Origin: Phycisphaerales bacterium
Lineage (GTDB): Bacteria > Planctomycetota > Phycisphaerae > Sedimentisphaerales > Anaerobacaceae
Assembly: GCA_003170415.1 (NCBI GenBank)
Contig: PMZJ01000033.1
Coordinates: forward strand, 1 to 64,000
DNA length: 64,000 bases
Reading direction: 5' to 3'
Shown here: piece by piece, positions 62,802 through 64,000 of the stretch
Numbering within the stretch: position 1 is the first letter of the stretch
How the letters are laid out: the number at the start of each line of letters is the position of its first letter
Translations under genes and position numbers: made by a program
The notes under the pieces: generated by a model
The model's database searches: none
What the model was told of the DNA's origin: nothing
The model's input: the letters and a program-made list of their open reading frames with translations, nothing else

Positions 62802-63260
62802 ATGGCAAAGACAGAAGAAACAACAGTAAAGACAGTAAAGACAGAGGCACCGGCAGCTAAAGGCCCGGATAAGGGCGGCTTCTACTGGGGAACTGGCAGA
62901 AGGAAGACATCGGTTGCTCGTGTGCGGATAAGACCCGGCGACGGCAAAATGCTCATCAATAAGAGGGAGCTTGATAATTTTTTCAGGAGCGACCAGGACA
63001 GAAGCGCGGTGAAGGCCCCGCTTGTGATGGCCAAGGCCGAGAAGACGCTTGACGTATTTGTCAACGTCAACGGCGGCGGCACAACGGGCCAGGCGGGCGC
63101 GACAGTGCTGGGTATCGCAAGGGCGCTGAAGATATACGACCCGGGTCTTGCCCAGGCGTTACGCGACGGCGGGTTCCTGACACGTGACCCGAGAATGGTC
63201 GAAAGGAAGAAACCCGGCCAGTCAGGCGCAAGAAAGAGATTCCAGTTCTCGAAACGTTGA
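62802..63260 (+). CDS. rpsI: 30S ribosomal protein S9
   Basis: A 152-residue S9. After a poorly conserved Thr/Lys-rich N-terminus (residues 1-25) the family sequence begins (FYWGTGRRKTSVARVRIRPGDG) and ends in the C-terminal KPGQSGARKRFQFSKR that reaches the decoding site. It follows rplM by 49 nt, the usual order. Confidence 0.97.
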   Translation: MAKTEETTVKTVKTEAPAAKGPDKGGFYWGTGRRKTSVARVRIRPGDGKMLINKRELDNFFRSDQDRSAVKAPLVMAKAEKTLDVFVNVNGGGTTGQAGATVLGIARALKIYDPGLAQALRDGGFLTRDPRMVERKKPGQSGARKRFQFSKR

Positions 63261-63291
63261 TTTGCAAACCGACAGTTCGATTATTACAATG

Positions 63292-63323
63292 GCCGTCGAG
63301 AACATACTCGACGGCTTTTTTTT
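63292..63323 (+). terminator. Rho-independent terminator after rpsI
   Basis: Perfect 9-bp stem GCCGTCGAG (63292-63300) and CTCGACGGC (63307-63315), loop AACATA, then eight T. It separates rplM-rpsI from argC. Confidence 0.9.
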
Positions 63324-63334
63324 AAGGAGAAGTT

Positions 63335-64000
63335 ATGGTACGCGTTGCGATTATTGGCGCCAGTGGCTACACGGGCGCAGAAGCAATTGAGATACTGCTT
63401 CGGCACAGCGAGGCGAAACTGACGTATTTGAGCGCGTTGCCTGAGGAGTGCGGATTAGTCAGTGATATGTTCGGACGATTCAAAGGCAGATGCGAGATGA
63501 CGGTGGAGCCGTTAGATTTGGAAAAGCTGGCGGACGTGGCGGATGTCGCGTTGTGCTGTCTGCCTCATAAGGTGTCGATGAGCTTTGTGCCGAAGATGTT
63601 AGAGGCGGGCGTGAAAGTTGTCGATTTCAGCGCGGACTATCGGATAAAGGATGTGGCGGTGTATGAGAAGTTTTATCAAAAGCACACTGACACCGGCAAT
63701 CTGGCCAAAGCTGTTTATGGTTTGCCGGAGCTTTTCCGTGATAAAATAAAAGGCGCTAAACTTGTAGCCAATCCGGGCTGTTTTCCGACGGGTGCGTCGT
63801 TAGCGGTTGCGCCGTTGTTAAAAGAAGGGTTGATTGAAGCCGAGCAGGTAATTGTCAATGCGGTTACGGGCGTATCCGGCGCGGGCAAAAACCCCTCGAC
63901 CAAATTTCATTTTCCGAATATGAACGAAAATATCTTCGCCTACGGCATTGGCACACACCGCCATATGCCGGAGATTGAGATGATTATGACCGATGTTGCG
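63335..64000 (+). CDS. argC: N-acetyl-gamma-glutamyl-phosphate reductase, partial (right edge)
   Basis: 222 residues visible, cut by the window end (full length about 340). It opens VRVAIIGASGYTGAEAIEILLRH (NADP fold) and contains the active-site Cys in ANPGCFPTGASLA. This is the third step of arginine synthesis, reducing N-acetylglutamyl phosphate. The ATG at 63335 has AAGGAG upstream and follows the rpsI terminator, so it has its own promoter or reads through weakly. Confidence 0.97.
   Translation, partial: MVRVAIIGASGYTGAEAIEILLRHSEAKLTYLSALPEECGLVSDMFGRFKGRCEMTVEPLDLEKLADVADVALCCLPHKVSMSFVPKMLEAGVKVVDFSADYRIKDVAVYEKFYQKHTDTGNLAKAVYGLPELFRDKIKGAKLVANPGCFPTGASLAVAPLLKEGLIEAEQVIVNAVTGVSGAGKNPSTKFHFPNMNENIFAYGIGTHRHMPEIEMIMTDVA

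Overview
The window is a chromosomal segment of a Gram-negative-type bacterium. It carries an RND/TolC efflux set, two TonB-dependent receptors, a FadL-type porin and lipoproteins. The gene mix fits Planctomycetota, with Phycisphaerae/Sedimentisphaerales-like MAGs the best guess: a compact UvrC without its C-terminal HhH region, a B12-dependent ribonucleotide reductase, many phytochrome-type histidine kinases with small Rcp1/CheY-like regulators, and intergenic and even intragenic palindromic repeats. There is no rRNA gene, so the taxonomy is inference only.

Layout. 0-3.4 kb: two small membrane proteins (one cut by the left edge), an orphan HNH-AP2 endonuclease in repeat-rich DNA, an aldo/keto reductase, and tRNA-Met/Ile2 and tRNA-Glu. 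3.5-10.9 kb: a lipid cluster that looks like bacterial sphingolipid (ceramide) synthesis, with an extended SDR, a GNAT-fold N-acyltransferase, a 1117-residue fatty-acyl-AMP ligase/ACP/alpha-oxoamine synthase fusion, a PAP2 membrane enzyme and a DUF4833 lipoprotein. 11.3-22.6 kb: tadA, tRNA-Ser, a three-gene RND efflux operon, a UPF0251 regulator with a NifX-like protein behind a clear promoter/operator, holA and gyrA. 22.8-38.6 kb: twelve same-strand, tightly packed genes (CheY-like regulator, two tandem TonB receptors, YfiR-like protein, four histidine kinases, four more small receiver proteins), probably one signalling operon. 39-42.4 kb: a phosphatase/kinase pair, then a tRNA-Asn(GUU) gene split in its anticodon by a 575-nt group I intron that carries an HNH endonuclease gene, then a glycine-rich RRM protein. 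42.7-46.7 kb: an outer-membrane protein, TusA, two DsrE-type sulfur proteins and a histidine kinase in one operon. 46.9-52.3 kb: methyltransferase, ligA-ribD, uvrC. 52.3-53.4 kb: an island of degenerate repeats with two ~120-bp MITE-like elements. 53.4-56.1 kb: an AT-rich three-gene module (AbiEii-type nucleotidyltransferase plus two HEPN-like proteins) that looks like a defence or toxin-antitoxin locus. 56.3-64 kb: membrane protein, nrdJ with NrdR boxes, SGNH hydrolase, a duplicated-domain secreted protein, rplM-rpsI and the start of argC.

The most notable points are the intron-split tRNA-Asn whose endonuclease reading frame runs into the ribozyme core, the fused ligase-ACP-synthase in a sphingolipid-like cluster, the nucleotidyltransferase/HEPN module, and short dispersed repeats that have entered coding sequences in frame (nrdJ, uvrC and a secreted protein). 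All functional calls come from reading motifs by eye; no database search was possible.
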